Shown piece after piece: positions 1 through 9,879 of a stretch of 12,298 nucleotides of DNA. The translations under genes were made by a program, and so were the position numbers. Below the pieces are notes generated by a model that worked only from the letters and a program-made list of their open reading frames with translations, was not told the origin of the DNA and made no database searches. Source of the stretch: Clostridiales bacterium (GTDB lineage Bacteria > Bacillota > Clostridia > Christensenellales > Aristaeellaceae); NCBI GenBank assembly GCA_012514225.1, contig JAAZAQ010000215.1:1-12298 (forward strand), read 5' to 3'. How positions within the stretch are numbered: position 1 is the stretch's first letter; each line of letters starts with the position of its first letter.

Positions 1-3561
<3,561 letters not shown>

Positions 3562-3596
3562 TCAGAATCCGGCAAAAAAGTGAAAAAATCCGACAG

Positions 3597-3618
3597 AAAA
3601 AACCGCGGCGCGCGCCGC
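3597..3618 (-). terminator. Rho-independent terminator of the lipid kinase gene
   Basis: On the minus strand the self-complementary GCGGCGCGCGCCGC (3618-3605) is followed by GG and then six T residues (3602-3597). It begins about 40 nt after the stop codon of the diacylglycerol-kinase-family gene and separates it from nifJ. Confidence 0.75.
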
Positions 3619-3656
3619 TGTCTGGAAGTGAGCCCGGTTTGTGTGGAATGACCCGC

Positions 3657-4568
3657 TTACCCGGCCGGGTCCGGCAGGATGAACCGCACGGCGCGGGTCG
3701 CCGTTTCCAGCGTAAAGTCCCGCCCCTGCGCGATTTCCCCGTCCAGGCAGAGGGCGAAGTCCCGGTCCGCCTCGACGCGCACCCGGGCGGCGCGGCGGTA
3801 GGTCAGGTAGGGGGCGAAATCGGGGTCCTTCAGGTGCAGCCCTTTCTGGTACCGGGGCAACAGGGCCAGCAGCCGCATCCGCGGGATGGGCTTGATGAGG
3901 CATATGTCCATCAGCCCGTCGTCGTTGACAGCCTCCGGGGCGCAGAGGAAACGGCCGCCGATGTACCGTCCGGAGGCCAGGGAGGCGGTCAGCAGCGGGC
4001 CCTCGTGCAGGGTTTCGCCGTCCGCGGTGACGCGGCAGTCCGTCTTCAGGTGGCGCGCGATGGCGTTCGCGGCGCCGATCAGGTAGGCGCCCTTGCCCTG
4101 CAAAAGCGGGAACCGCCGGATGGAGACCACCGTTTTGGCGGCCTGCGCCTCCAGGCCGACGTTGGCGACGTTGACGGCGCAGCGTTCTCCCGCGCAGATG
4201 AGGTCCACCAGCACCGTCCCCGCGGACACCTGCCGCTTCAGGTCGAGGAAACGGGCTACGCCGCCGTAATACTTGACAAAATCGTTGCCGCTGCCGCAGG
4301 GCCACACACCGACGGCGGCGTGGGGCTGCCCCATCGCGCCGGTCGCCACCTCGCCCAGGGTACCGTCCCCGCCGCAGGCGTAAAAGCGCAGGGGACCTCC
4401 CTGGGACTGGCACACCTCCCGCACGAAGCGCATCGCGTCCCCGATGCCGCCGGTGATGTAAAGGGTGTAGGGCAGCCCGCCCAGGCCGTCCAGCTCGTCC
4501 TCCAGTTTCCGCCGTGCGCTGCGCTCCCCGGCCGCGGGGTTGAGGATAAAAAAGTGCTGTACGTCCAT
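3657..4568 (-). CDS. Diacylglycerol kinase family lipid kinase (YegS/DgkB-like)
   Basis: A cytoplasmic or membrane-associated lipid kinase of the DAGK-catalytic family, 303 residues, the usual family length. Visible motifs in order: the N-terminal ILNPAAG (about 8-14), the nucleotide-binding loop GGDGT (66-70) followed by LGEVATG, GSGNDFVKYYG (92-102), NVGLEA (136-141), the metal-site region PEAVNDDGLMD (211-221), and DGE (276-278) near the C-terminus. No transmembrane segment is evident. I chose the ATG at 4566-4568 because AGGGAGG (4580-4586) sits 11 nt upstream; an upstream in-frame GTG at 4593-4595 has no comparable site and lies beside a hairpin. The gene follows the H1-like gene by 74 bp with no recognisable promoter between, so it is probably co-transcribed. 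The lipid substrate (diacylglycerol, sphingosine-like or polyprenol) cannot be read from the sequence. A terminator follows at 3597-3618. Confidence 0.92.
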   Translation of the reverse strand: MDVQHFFILNPAAGERSARRKLEDELDGLGGLPYTLYITGGIGDAMRFVREVCQSQGGPLRFYACGGDGTLGEVATGAMGQPHAAVGVWPCGSGNDFVKYYGGVARFLDLKRQVSAGTVLVDLICAGERCAVNVANVGLEAQAAKTVVSIRRFPLLQGKGAYLIGAANAIARHLKTDCRVTADGETLHEGPLLTASLASGRYIGGRFLCAPEAVNDDGLMDICLIKPIPRMRLLALLPRYQKGLHLKDPDFAPYLTYRRAARVRVEADRDFALCLDGEIAQGRDFTLETATRAVRFILPDPAG

Positions 4569-4579
4569 GGGCGGACAAG

Positions 4580-4586
4580 CCTCCCT
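4580..4586 (-). promoter_or_regulatory. Ribosome binding site deciding the lipid kinase start
   Basis: AGGGAGG on the minus strand, 11 nt before the ATG at 4566-4568. It favours this start over the in-frame GTG at 4593-4595. Confidence 0.7.
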
Positions 4587-4595
4587 GACTGACAC

Positions 4596-4642
4596 CCCGG
4601 CCGCCGCTTCAGCGGACGGCCGGGCTGGGGCGCCACGGCGCC
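4596..4642 (-). repeat. Two GC-rich hairpins between the H1-like and lipid kinase genes
   Basis: A 12-bp stem with a single bulged base (arms 4596-4607 and 4612-4624, loop TTCA on the plus strand) lies between the H1-like stop and the lipid kinase ribosome binding site. A smaller GGCGCC-AC-GGCGCC hairpin (4629-4642) abuts the H1-like stop codon. Neither is followed by a T run on the minus strand, so they are not good intrinsic terminators. RNA processing, 3'-end stabilisation or partial attenuation of the downstream gene is more likely. Confidence 0.5.
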
Positions 4643-5062
4643 TTACTTGTTGTTGAGGATGGATTTGAGCAGGTCTTCCGGGCTGATTGCGTCCTTGAAC
4701 CCTTCCAGCAGCCCGCCCAGCAGGCTGTCGTCCTTCTTGGCCGAAGTTTTCTTGCTTGCCGTCTTTTTGGCGGCCGGTTTCCTGGCGGTCGTTTTCTTCG
4801 CGGTCGTCTTTTTAGCCGTTGTCTTTTTTACCGCGGGCTTTGCGGCGGTTTTCTTTGCCGTGGCCTTCTTCGCCGTGGTTTTCTTGGCGGCGGCCTTCTT
4901 CGCGGCGGCGGTTTTCGCCGCGGTCAGCTTGCGCTTGTCCGCCTGCAGCGCCTTCTTCTGTTCCGCCAGCTTTTCCAGGCGGTCCTTGAGCTTCCCGATG
5001 CTCTCGTCCACCGCCTTGATTTTGGCTTCCACCTGCCTGAGGGTCAGTTTCTTTTCAGACAT
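4643..5062 (-). CDS. Histone H1-like Lys/Ala-repeat protein, probably DNA-binding
   Basis: A 139-residue strongly basic protein in three parts. Residues 1-45 are a charged helical, probably coiled-coil segment with heptad-like spacing of I, L and A (VEAKIKAVDESIGKLKDRLE). Residues 46-110 are almost only K, A and T in short repeats such as AAKK, TTAKK and TTARK, resembling the C-terminal tail of eukaryotic histone H1 and bacterial H1-like proteins. Residues 111-139 are an acidic/hydrophobic amphipathic tail (LLGGLLEGF, SPEDLLKSILNNK). The likely role, inferred from composition, is DNA or polyanion binding in the nucleoid; the coiled coil may dimerise it. The ATG at 5060-5062 has GGGGAGGG (5070-5077) 7 nt upstream and its own promoter. 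The longer in-frame reading back to 5116 crosses that promoter and is rejected. It is the first gene of a probable two-gene unit with the lipid kinase. Exact function is unknown. Confidence 0.85.
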   Translation of the reverse strand: MSEKKLTLRQVEAKIKAVDESIGKLKDRLEKLAEQKKALQADKRKLTAAKTAAAKKAAAKKTTAKKATAKKTAAKPAVKKTTAKKTTAKKTTARKPAAKKTASKKTSAKKDDSLLGGLLEGFKDAISPEDLLKSILNNK

Positions 5063-5087
5063 ACAGTCGCCCTCCCCGTTTTCGCCC

Positions 5088-5116
5088 AGTATACCCCCGC
5101 GCCCGGACGCCCGCAA
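5088..5116 (-). promoter_or_regulatory. Promoter of the H1-like gene
   Basis: On the minus strand -35 TTGCGG (5111-5116), a 17-bp spacer and -10 TATACT (5088-5093). It begins right after the MATE stop codon and gives a short leader of about 20 nt before the ribosome binding site and ATG. Confidence 0.65.
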
Positions 5117-5119
5117 CGG

Positions 5120-6586
5120 CTATACGCGCTTGAAGGCCCACTTCCCGCCCCCGAAGCGCCGGTAGAACATCGCCAGGCGCAGCCCCAGCTCCGACAGGCT
5201 CAGCAGCCAGGTCATCGCCAGGCCCAGGTGGAACACGTCTACGGCCAGCCAGGTCATCAGGGGGCGCAGGAGGGAGACGCACAGCATCATCACGGCGGCG
5301 ACGTACAGGTTGTCCCCCGCGCCGCGCAGGGCGCCGGACAGGACGACGGCGGACATCTGGAAGGGCTGCATCAGCGCCACCACCAGCAGCGCCTGCCCCG
5401 CGAAAAGGATGACGTTGCCGGCGTCCGGGGTGCCGGGGTCGATGAACAGCCGGGCCAATGGCTCCCGGAACAGGGCGGTGAGCGCGCCCAGCAGCAGGGA
5501 CAGCGCGAAGGCGACGCGCTGGGTGACCTTGCCGTACAGCAGGCTCAGATCCCGCCGCCCGCGGCCCAGGTTCTGGCCGACCAGGGAGGTGGCGGCGACG
5601 GACAGGCCGTCGGCGAAGTTGAACGTCAGCGCCAGGAACTGCATGGCGATGTTGTGCGCGGCGAACATCGTCACGCCCAGGGAGTACATCAGCCGCGTAT
5701 AGACGAAAAACCCCACGCGAACGCTGGCCTGCTCGACGATGGCGTTGCCGCCCACCTTCACGATGGCGCGCATGGCCTCGCGGTCCAGCCGCCAGTTGTC
5801 CTTCAGCGTCACGCGCAGGTAGCTGCCCGGGGCGTGGAACACCGCCAGGATGGACAGCGTGGTGCCCGCCGCCATGCCGATGACGCTGGCGATGGCGGCG
5901 CCCCGGATTCCCATCGGCGTGAAGCCCAGGTGTCCGTAGATGAGCAGGAAATTGAACACCACGTTGACGAGGTTGGAGATGACGTTGACCTTCAGCGGGA
6001 TGCGCGTGTCGCCCACGCCGCGCAGCGCCGCGTTGATGCACATGCCCACGGCGTTGAGCGGCAGGGCCCAGGCCATGATGGTGAAGTAGTCGACGGCGCC
6101 CTTCAGCACCTCCGCGTCTTCCGTCGTCCGGGTATGCCCGCCCGCCAGGCGCATCAGGGGCTCGGCGAACAGCACGGCCAGCACGGCCACCACGGCGGAC
6201 AGGGAAAAGGACAGCAGCAGGGCGTTGCGGACCGTCTGGTTGGCTGCTTCCCGGCGCCCCTCGCCCTTGCGGCGGGCGACGATGGCCGTCACGCCGACGT
6301 TGAGCGCGAAAAACAAGGCCAGCATAATCATCCGCGGCTGCCCGGGCAGGGAGACCGCGGCCAGGGCGTTGCGGCCCAGCTGGCCCACCATGATGGTGTC
6401 CGCGCTGCCGATGAGGCTCATGAGCACCAGCTCGGCAATCGCGGGCAGCGCGATATGCAGCACGTCCCCGTAGGCTTGCCGGGTGCCGGGCAGTTCGCCC
6501 AGCCGCTTGCCCGGCGGCACCAGCGCCCCGGCGGAGAAGAGCCGTCTTGCCAGGCGGCGCCCGCCCGGCAAATCCTTGATTCCCAT
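5120..6586 (-). CDS. MATE family multidrug/sodium antiporter
   Basis: An inner-membrane MatE-family efflux protein of about 488 residues with roughly 12 hydrophobic segments in two homologous halves. The first half begins with LHIALPAIAELVLMSLIGSADTIMVG (about 43-68), the typical TM1 with the D-T substrate-site region, and the second starts around ASVRVGFFVYTRLMYSLGV. LRGVGDTRIPLKVN and LRGAGDNLYVAAVM are the repeated family motifs at equivalent places in each half. MATE proteins export cationic drugs or metabolites in exchange for Na+ or H+; the substrate here is unknown. A basic, non-hydrophobic N-terminal extension of about 40 residues precedes TM1. The start is uncertain: ATG at 6584-6586 or 6593-6595, neither with a Shine-Dalgarno sequence. 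I chose 6586 because a candidate promoter would start transcription exactly there. An upstream TTG (6620-6622) lies inside the preceding terminator and is unlikely. Confidence 0.92.
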   Translation of the reverse strand: MGIKDLPGGRRLARRLFSAGALVPPGKRLGELPGTRQAYGDVLHIALPAIAELVLMSLIGSADTIMVGQLGRNALAAVSLPGQPRMIMLALFFALNVGVTAIVARRKGEGRREAANQTVRNALLLSFSLSAVVAVLAVLFAEPLMRLAGGHTRTTEDAEVLKGAVDYFTIMAWALPLNAVGMCINAALRGVGDTRIPLKVNVISNLVNVVFNFLLIYGHLGFTPMGIRGAAIASVIGMAAGTTLSILAVFHAPGSYLRVTLKDNWRLDREAMRAIVKVGGNAIVEQASVRVGFFVYTRLMYSLGVTMFAAHNIAMQFLALTFNFADGLSVAATSLVGQNLGRGRRDLSLLYGKVTQRVAFALSLLLGALTALFREPLARLFIDPGTPDAGNVILFAGQALLVVALMQPFQMSAVVLSGALRGAGDNLYVAAVMMLCVSLLRPLMTWLAVDVFHLGLAMTWLLSLSELGLRLAMFYRRFGGGKWAFKRV

Positions 6587-6593
6587 GTCGCGC

Positions 6594-6622
6594 ATCGTAG
6601 CAGAAAACCGGCGCGCGGGCAA
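6594..6622 (-). promoter_or_regulatory. Candidate leaderless promoter of the MATE gene
   Basis: On the minus strand TTGCCC (6617-6622), a 17-bp spacer and TACGAT (6594-6599). A start 7-8 nt after the -10 falls at 6587-6586, the A of an in-frame ATG. Each box matches consensus at four of six positions. The -35 lies in the loop and inner stem of the upstream gene's terminator. The lack of any Shine-Dalgarno supports the idea, but it is a prediction only. Confidence 0.35.
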
Positions 6623-6637
6623 TCGCCCGCGCGCCGG
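6604..6637 (-). terminator. Rho-independent terminator of the PQQ-type dehydrogenase gene
   Basis: A perfect 13-bp GC stem (6608-6620 with 6625-6637) with a 4-nt loop, followed on the minus strand by TTTT (6607-6604). It begins 17 nt after the stop codon of the dehydrogenase gene and ends directly before the MATE start. Confidence 0.85.
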
Positions 6638-6654
6638 TCAGGCCGCCCCCGCCT

Positions 6655-7878
6655 TTACGGCCCGATGCGGTACAGCCGCCCCTCGTCGGTGACCGCGTAC
6701 AGGGCGCCGTCCCCGCCGTCCGCCACGTCGCGGAAGCGCTGTCCCTCCGATTCCAGCAGCCGTTCCTCGCCCGCGACCCGTGTGCCGTCCAGCTTCAGCC
6801 GGCTGATGTGCCGGCTGGCCAGGCCGCCGATGAACAGGTCGTTTTTCCACTCGGGGATGGCGTCCCCCGTGTAGAAGGCCATGCCGCCCGGCGCCAGCAC
6901 GGGGTCCCAGTAGTATTTGGGCTGCTCCGTGCCCGGGGCGGCAGCCTGCCCCCGCCCCACCGGCGCGCCAGAGTACTCGATGCCGTAGGAAACCTCCGGC
7001 CAGCCGTAGTTCGCGCCGGCTAGCAGCAGGTTGAGCTCGTCCCCGCCGCGGGGCCCCATCTCGCCCAGCCATATCTCCCCGCTTTCCGGGTGGAGGTCCA
7101 GGCTCTGGGGGTTGCGGTGGCCCAGGGTGTACACTTCATCCAGCGCGCCCGCCATGCCTTCGAAGGGGTTGCCCGGCGCGGGAAGCCCCTGTGCGGTGAG
7201 CCGAAGCACCTTGCCCCAGGCGGAGCCTTTTTCCTGCGCCTTCACGCGGTTGGCCGCGCTTTGCCGGTCGCCTGCGGTGACGTACAGGAAACCGTCCGGC
7301 CCGAACAGCAGCCGGCTGCCGTAATGCGCCGCGGTTCGGTTGGCTGGCAGTGCGCGGTAGAGGATTTCAAAGTCCAAAATCCGGGTCTCGTCCTCCGACA
7401 GCCGCCCCCGGCCTACTGCCGTCAGGGAGCCGCCCTGCGTCCTTTCCGCCAGGGTGAAATACAGGACGCGGCTTTGCGGATAATCCGGCGCGGGCGCGAC
7501 GTCCAGCAGCCCGCCCTGCCCGCCGTCTTCCACCGGCGGGAAGCCGGAAATCACACCGCCCAGGCCGGATTCTTCCGCGTATAGGCGCATCGTGCCGCCC
7601 TTCTGGGTGATGGCCAGCCGGCCGTCCGGCAGCGCGGTGACCGCCCAGGGGGCGTCCAGTTCATCCGACAGGATTTGCACCCGGTAGGGCGTCTGTGTCC
7701 GCATGCCCGGCGCGCGGGTCTGGCCGTCGAAGGCCGGCGCATAGGGGGCGTTCGCCTGCCTGGTTTCGACCGGCGGCAGCGCCCCTGCCGCGGCGGCCGT
7801 TATCGATAATGTAAGCATCAGCGCCAGCGCCGCGGCCAGCGCGCGGCGTCCCTCGTTTTTCCCGTTTTGTGATGTCAT
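6655..7878 (-). CDS. Exported PQQ-dependent sugar (aldose/glucose-sorbosone) dehydrogenase family protein
   Basis: A six-bladed beta-propeller of the glucose/sorbosone dehydrogenase family, 407 residues. The N-terminus has a basic start then a hydrophobic stretch (about 11-33, ending TAAAAGA), a Sec signal peptide without a lipobox Cys, so it is predicted to be secreted. Family motifs: APWAVTALPDGRLAITQKGG (about 77-95), GGQGGLLDVAPAPDY (119-133), HYGSRLLFGPDGFLYVTAGD (185-204, with H185 aligning to catalytic His144 of Acinetobacter soluble glucose dehydrogenase), WGKVLRL (221-227), GHRNPQSLDLHP (253-264), GEMGPRGGDELN (272-283) and NYGWP (290-294). The EHGP common in many relatives reads EMGP. 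These enzymes oxidise aldoses using PQQ and Ca2+; activity and cofactor are inferred from family. The ATG at 7876-7878 has AAAGGAGG (7884-7891) 5 nt upstream. It lies 55 bp after ybaK with a possible separate -10, and ends at a strong terminator. Confidence 0.88.
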   Translation of the reverse strand: MTSQNGKNEGRRALAAALALMLTLSITAAAAGALPPVETRQANAPYAPAFDGQTRAPGMRTQTPYRVQILSDELDAPWAVTALPDGRLAITQKGGTMRLYAEESGLGGVISGFPPVEDGGQGGLLDVAPAPDYPQSRVLYFTLAERTQGGSLTAVGRGRLSEDETRILDFEILYRALPANRTAAHYGSRLLFGPDGFLYVTAGDRQSAANRVKAQEKGSAWGKVLRLTAQGLPAPGNPFEGMAGALDEVYTLGHRNPQSLDLHPESGEIWLGEMGPRGGDELNLLLAGANYGWPEVSYGIEYSGAPVGRGQAAAPGTEQPKYYWDPVLAPGGMAFYTGDAIPEWKNDLFIGGLASRHISRLKLDGTRVAGEERLLESEGQRFRDVADGGDGALYAVTDEGRLYRIGP

Positions 7879-7912
7879 GCCGGCCTCCTTTCGCCCAAAG
7901 GGATTTGCCGGC

Positions 7913-7918
7913 ATTGTA
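7913..7918 (-). promoter_or_regulatory. Possible -10 of the PQQ-type dehydrogenase gene
   Basis: TACAAT on the minus strand in the 55-bp gap after ybaK, 34 nt before the ATG. No convincing -35 lies 16-18 bp upstream, so read-through from ybaK remains an alternative. Confidence 0.3.
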
Positions 7919-7933
7919 CCCGCCGGGCTGGCC

Positions 7934-8428
7934 TTATCCCGCCGCCCCGGCTTCCCGGGTCAGCCGCGCCGTTACCATGCCGGCGGCCTGCGCCAGGTCT
8001 TCCGGCCGGGCTTTGATCTGCAGGCCGATGCGGCCGCCAGACACCAGAATCCAGGGCCGCTCCGCCGCGCTTTCGTCCAGCGCGGTGGGGAAGGGCTTTT
8101 TCATGCCCAGGGGCGAGCATCCGCCCCGCACATAGCCGGTCAGTTCCTTCAGCGCCGCCGCCGGGCACATCTCCAGGGACTTTACCTTGAAGTGCGCGGC
8201 GGCCTTCTTCAGGTCCAGCTCGCGGTTCCCCGGGATGACGCAGACGAAGTGGCGCCCAGCGCCCGAGAGGACCAGGGTCTTGAACACGCTTTCCGGCGGC
8301 ACGCCCAGCAGCCGCGCGACCTCGCCCGCGTCCAGCGCCTCGCCGTGGGACGGGTAGGCGACCGCTTCGTAGGGCAGCCCTGCCTTTTCCATCAGCCGCA
8401 TCGCGTTGCTCTTTTCCACTTTGTCCAT
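7934..8428 (-). CDS. ybaK: YbaK/EbsC-family Cys-tRNA(Pro) deacylase
   Basis: A cytoplasmic trans-editing protein of 164 residues, the usual length, that hydrolyses Cys mischarged onto tRNA(Pro). Visible features: VFKTLVL around K50, matching the essential Lys46 of Haemophilus YbaK; VIPGNRELDLKKAA (64-77); the diagnostic GGCSPLGMKKPF (102-113); and SGGRIGLQI (130-138). The ATG at 8426-8428 is preceded by GGGAGGAG (8436-8443) and by its own promoter. The frame stays open far upstream, opposite the MFS gene, but that part has no coding character. It is divergent from the MFS gene and followed by the PQQ-type dehydrogenase. The family includes INS-domain proteins with slightly different editing specificity, so the tRNA/amino-acid assignment is by family. 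Confidence 0.93.
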   Translation of the reverse strand: MDKVEKSNAMRLMEKAGLPYEAVAYPSHGEALDAGEVARLLGVPPESVFKTLVLSGAGRHFVCVIPGNRELDLKKAAAHFKVKSLEMCPAAALKELTGYVRGGCSPLGMKKPFPTALDESAAERPWILVSGGRIGLQIKARPEDLAQAAGMVTARLTREAGAAG

Positions 8429-8453
8429 CCGGTTTCTCCTCCCACACGGGGTG

Positions 8454-8482
8454 ATTGTACCAGATTCCGGGCGGCTTGACAG
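8454..8482 (-). promoter_or_regulatory. Promoter of ybaK
   Basis: On the minus strand CTGTCA (8477-8482), a 17-bp spacer and TACAAT (8454-8459), giving a leader of about 20 nt that holds the GGGAGGAG site. Confidence 0.6.
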
Positions 8483-8515
8483 TTCGGAGGGAAGAGGGGC
8501 CGGGGCTTGAAACGC

Positions 8516-8544
8516 TTGCGTTTTTGCGGAAAATGCGATAGCCT
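8516..8544 (+). promoter_or_regulatory. Weak candidate promoter of the MFS gene
   Basis: TTGCGT (8516-8521), a 17-bp spacer and TAGCCT (8539-8544). The -10 is poor, but the first 14 bases closely resemble the -35 and early spacer of the Gfo/Idh promoter at 10965. A TTGACA at 8476-8481 has no -10 at suitable spacing. Confidence 0.25.
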
Positions 8545-8580
8545 GCGCTGGATGGCGCCCGTTGGCGGCAAGCGCGCCGG

Positions 8581-8587
8581 AAGGAGG
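8581..8587 (+). promoter_or_regulatory. Ribosome binding site deciding the GTG start of the MFS gene
   Basis: AAGGAGG ends 6 nt before the in-frame GTG at 8594. The upstream ATG at 8507 in the same frame lacks such a site. Confidence 0.8.
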
Positions 8588-8593
8588 ATTCGA

Positions 8594-9784
8594 GTGGACG
8601 AGACAGGGAAGCCGGGGGTTGGCCGCCGGCAGTTCCAGCAGAATCTCCTCTTCAGCGTGCTGATCACCGTGCTGGGGCTGATCACCAACATTTTCCATAC
8701 CCTGGTGGACCGCGTCGCGCTGGCCCGGGGCATGGAGGCGACCGCGGCAGGCCTCCTGATTTCTGTAATGGCGCTGGGCTCCCTCAGCAGCGTCATCCTG
8801 TCCTCCGCCCTGGCGGACCATGTCGGCAAGCGCAGGGTTATCCTCGTGGCGCTTCTGATTCTGGCGACCGGGCTGTACCTGCTTTCCATCCAGGGCAGTT
8901 TCCTGCTGCTGCTGGCGGCCTTGTTCCTCTACGGCTTCGGCTTCAGCCCCTCGGAAGCGATGTCCAGCGCCGTGCTCACCGACGAGAACCCCCGCCGCGC
9001 TTCCGCGTGGATGAACGTGGCGCAGGCGGGCTTCAGCCTGGGCGCCATCGCGGGCCCGATGATCGCGGCGGCGTACGTGCTCGCCCGCGGCTCCTATCAT
9101 GGGTTGTTCCTGCTGTGTTGCCTGATGGTTCTCGCGTTCTCCGCCGTCATTCTTGTCACCGCCCGGGGCAGGCTGGGAATCCCCCGCCACGAGCAGCGGC
9201 CCCCGATGAACATGTTCAGCGTGCTGAAGGAGAGGCGCTTCCGCTACCTGGCACTGATGATTTTCCTCTATCTGGGCTATGAGTCCATTTCGCCCGTATA
9301 CGCCAAGCAGCTGTTCCTGGCGTCCGGCGCGTCCGAGACAATGGCTTCGCTGATGATTTCCCTGTTCTGGGGCGCGATGATCGTGGGCCGCCTGGTCGGC
9401 ACGATGCTCACGGGCAAGGAAATGCAAAGCATCCGCGCCTTCACCGCTGTCGCCTTCCTCGGATTGCTGCAACTGGTGGTGGGGACGTCCATGCCCGCGC
9501 GCATCGCAGGCATCGCCCTGGTCGGCCTGGGCTGCGGCCCCGTCTGGCCGATGCTGGTGGTGCTGGCGGCGCGGCTGTTCCCGGAGCGCAGCGGCTCCGC
9601 CATCGGCATGATGATGCTCAGCTGCGTGGTGGGCATCACCCTGTTCCCCACCCTCATCGGCACCCTGCCCCGCAACCTCACCGTCACCTTCGTTCTTTGC
9701 GCTGTGCTGGCGGCGCTGGTGTTCCTGGTTTCCCACCATGCGCGCAGCGAGGAGGCCCGCACGCAGGCGGACCGCCCCGCCTGA
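8594..9784 (+). CDS. MFS transporter, 12-TM, substrate unknown
   Basis: A 396-residue major facilitator superfamily protein with about 12 hydrophobic helices. A first helix (about 18-36) is followed by helix 2 and the loop 2-3 signature ADHVGKRR (74-81), the MFS motif A equivalent. There is a central basic loop at about 191-218 (RGRLGIPRHEQRPP) and a second half from FRYLALMIFLYLGYE. GPVWPMLVVLAARLFPER (315-332) recalls the equivalent helix of FHS-type sugar permeases, so a sugar or other small polar substrate is plausible but not shown. A GTG start with AAGGAGG 6 nt upstream gives a normal MFS N-terminus; starting at the upstream ATG would add 29 residues without a ribosome binding site. It is transcribed divergently from ybaK and converges on the ROK kinase gene with a shared terminator. 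Confidence 0.92.
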   Translation: MDETGKPGVGRRQFQQNLLFSVLITVLGLITNIFHTLVDRVALARGMEATAAGLLISVMALGSLSSVILSSALADHVGKRRVILVALLILATGLYLLSIQGSFLLLLAALFLYGFGFSPSEAMSSAVLTDENPRRASAWMNVAQAGFSLGAIAGPMIAAAYVLARGSYHGLFLLCCLMVLAFSAVILVTARGRLGIPRHEQRPPMNMFSVLKERRFRYLALMIFLYLGYESISPVYAKQLFLASGASETMASLMISLFWGAMIVGRLVGTMLTGKEMQSIRAFTAVAFLGLLQLVVGTSMPARIAGIALVGLGCGPVWPMLVVLAARLFPERSGSAIGMMMLSCVVGITLFPTLIGTLPRNLTVTFVLCAVLAALVFLVSHHARSEEARTQADRPA

Positions 9785-9823
9785 CGCTTCCCGCCAGCGA
9801 AAGACACGCCTGGCCAAACAATC

Positions 9824-9854
9824 AAGAGGCCCGGAGCCGTTCTCCGGGCTTCTT
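9824..9854. terminator. Bidirectional terminator between the MFS and ROK genes
   Basis: A 13-bp stem (9824-9836 with 9842-9854, one G-T pair) and 5-nt loop lies between the two convergent stop codons. T-rich tracts are modest (GCATATTTC on plus, TTGATTGTTT on minus), but position and stem strength argue for termination in both directions. Confidence 0.75.
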
Positions 9855-9879
9855 GCATATTTCATTGAGAACCTGCTCT

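Noticed and set aside
4643..4860. DNA-level repeat in the Lys/Ala region as a possible CRISPR or transposon repeat
   Set aside because: The repetition follows codons of a protein repeat (AAKK/TTAKK). There are no spacers of constant length and no neighbouring cas or transposase genes.
5228..6874. 548-codon plus-strand frame opposite the MATE gene
   Set aside because: It is Q/H/G-rich shadow sequence crossing a terminator and two real genes; the minus strand carries the MATE motifs.
8476..8481. Consensus TTGACA on the plus strand upstream of the MFS gene
   Set aside because: The bases 16-18 bp downstream are GC-rich with no -10; the overlap with the ybaK -35 on the other strand explains the match better.
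8429..9865. Upstream extension of the ybaK frame, antisense to the MFS gene
   Set aside because: Residues upstream of 8428 are Q/H/G/A-rich with no family similarity. The ybaK ATG has its own ribosome binding site and promoter, and the plus strand encodes a clear 12-helix transporter.
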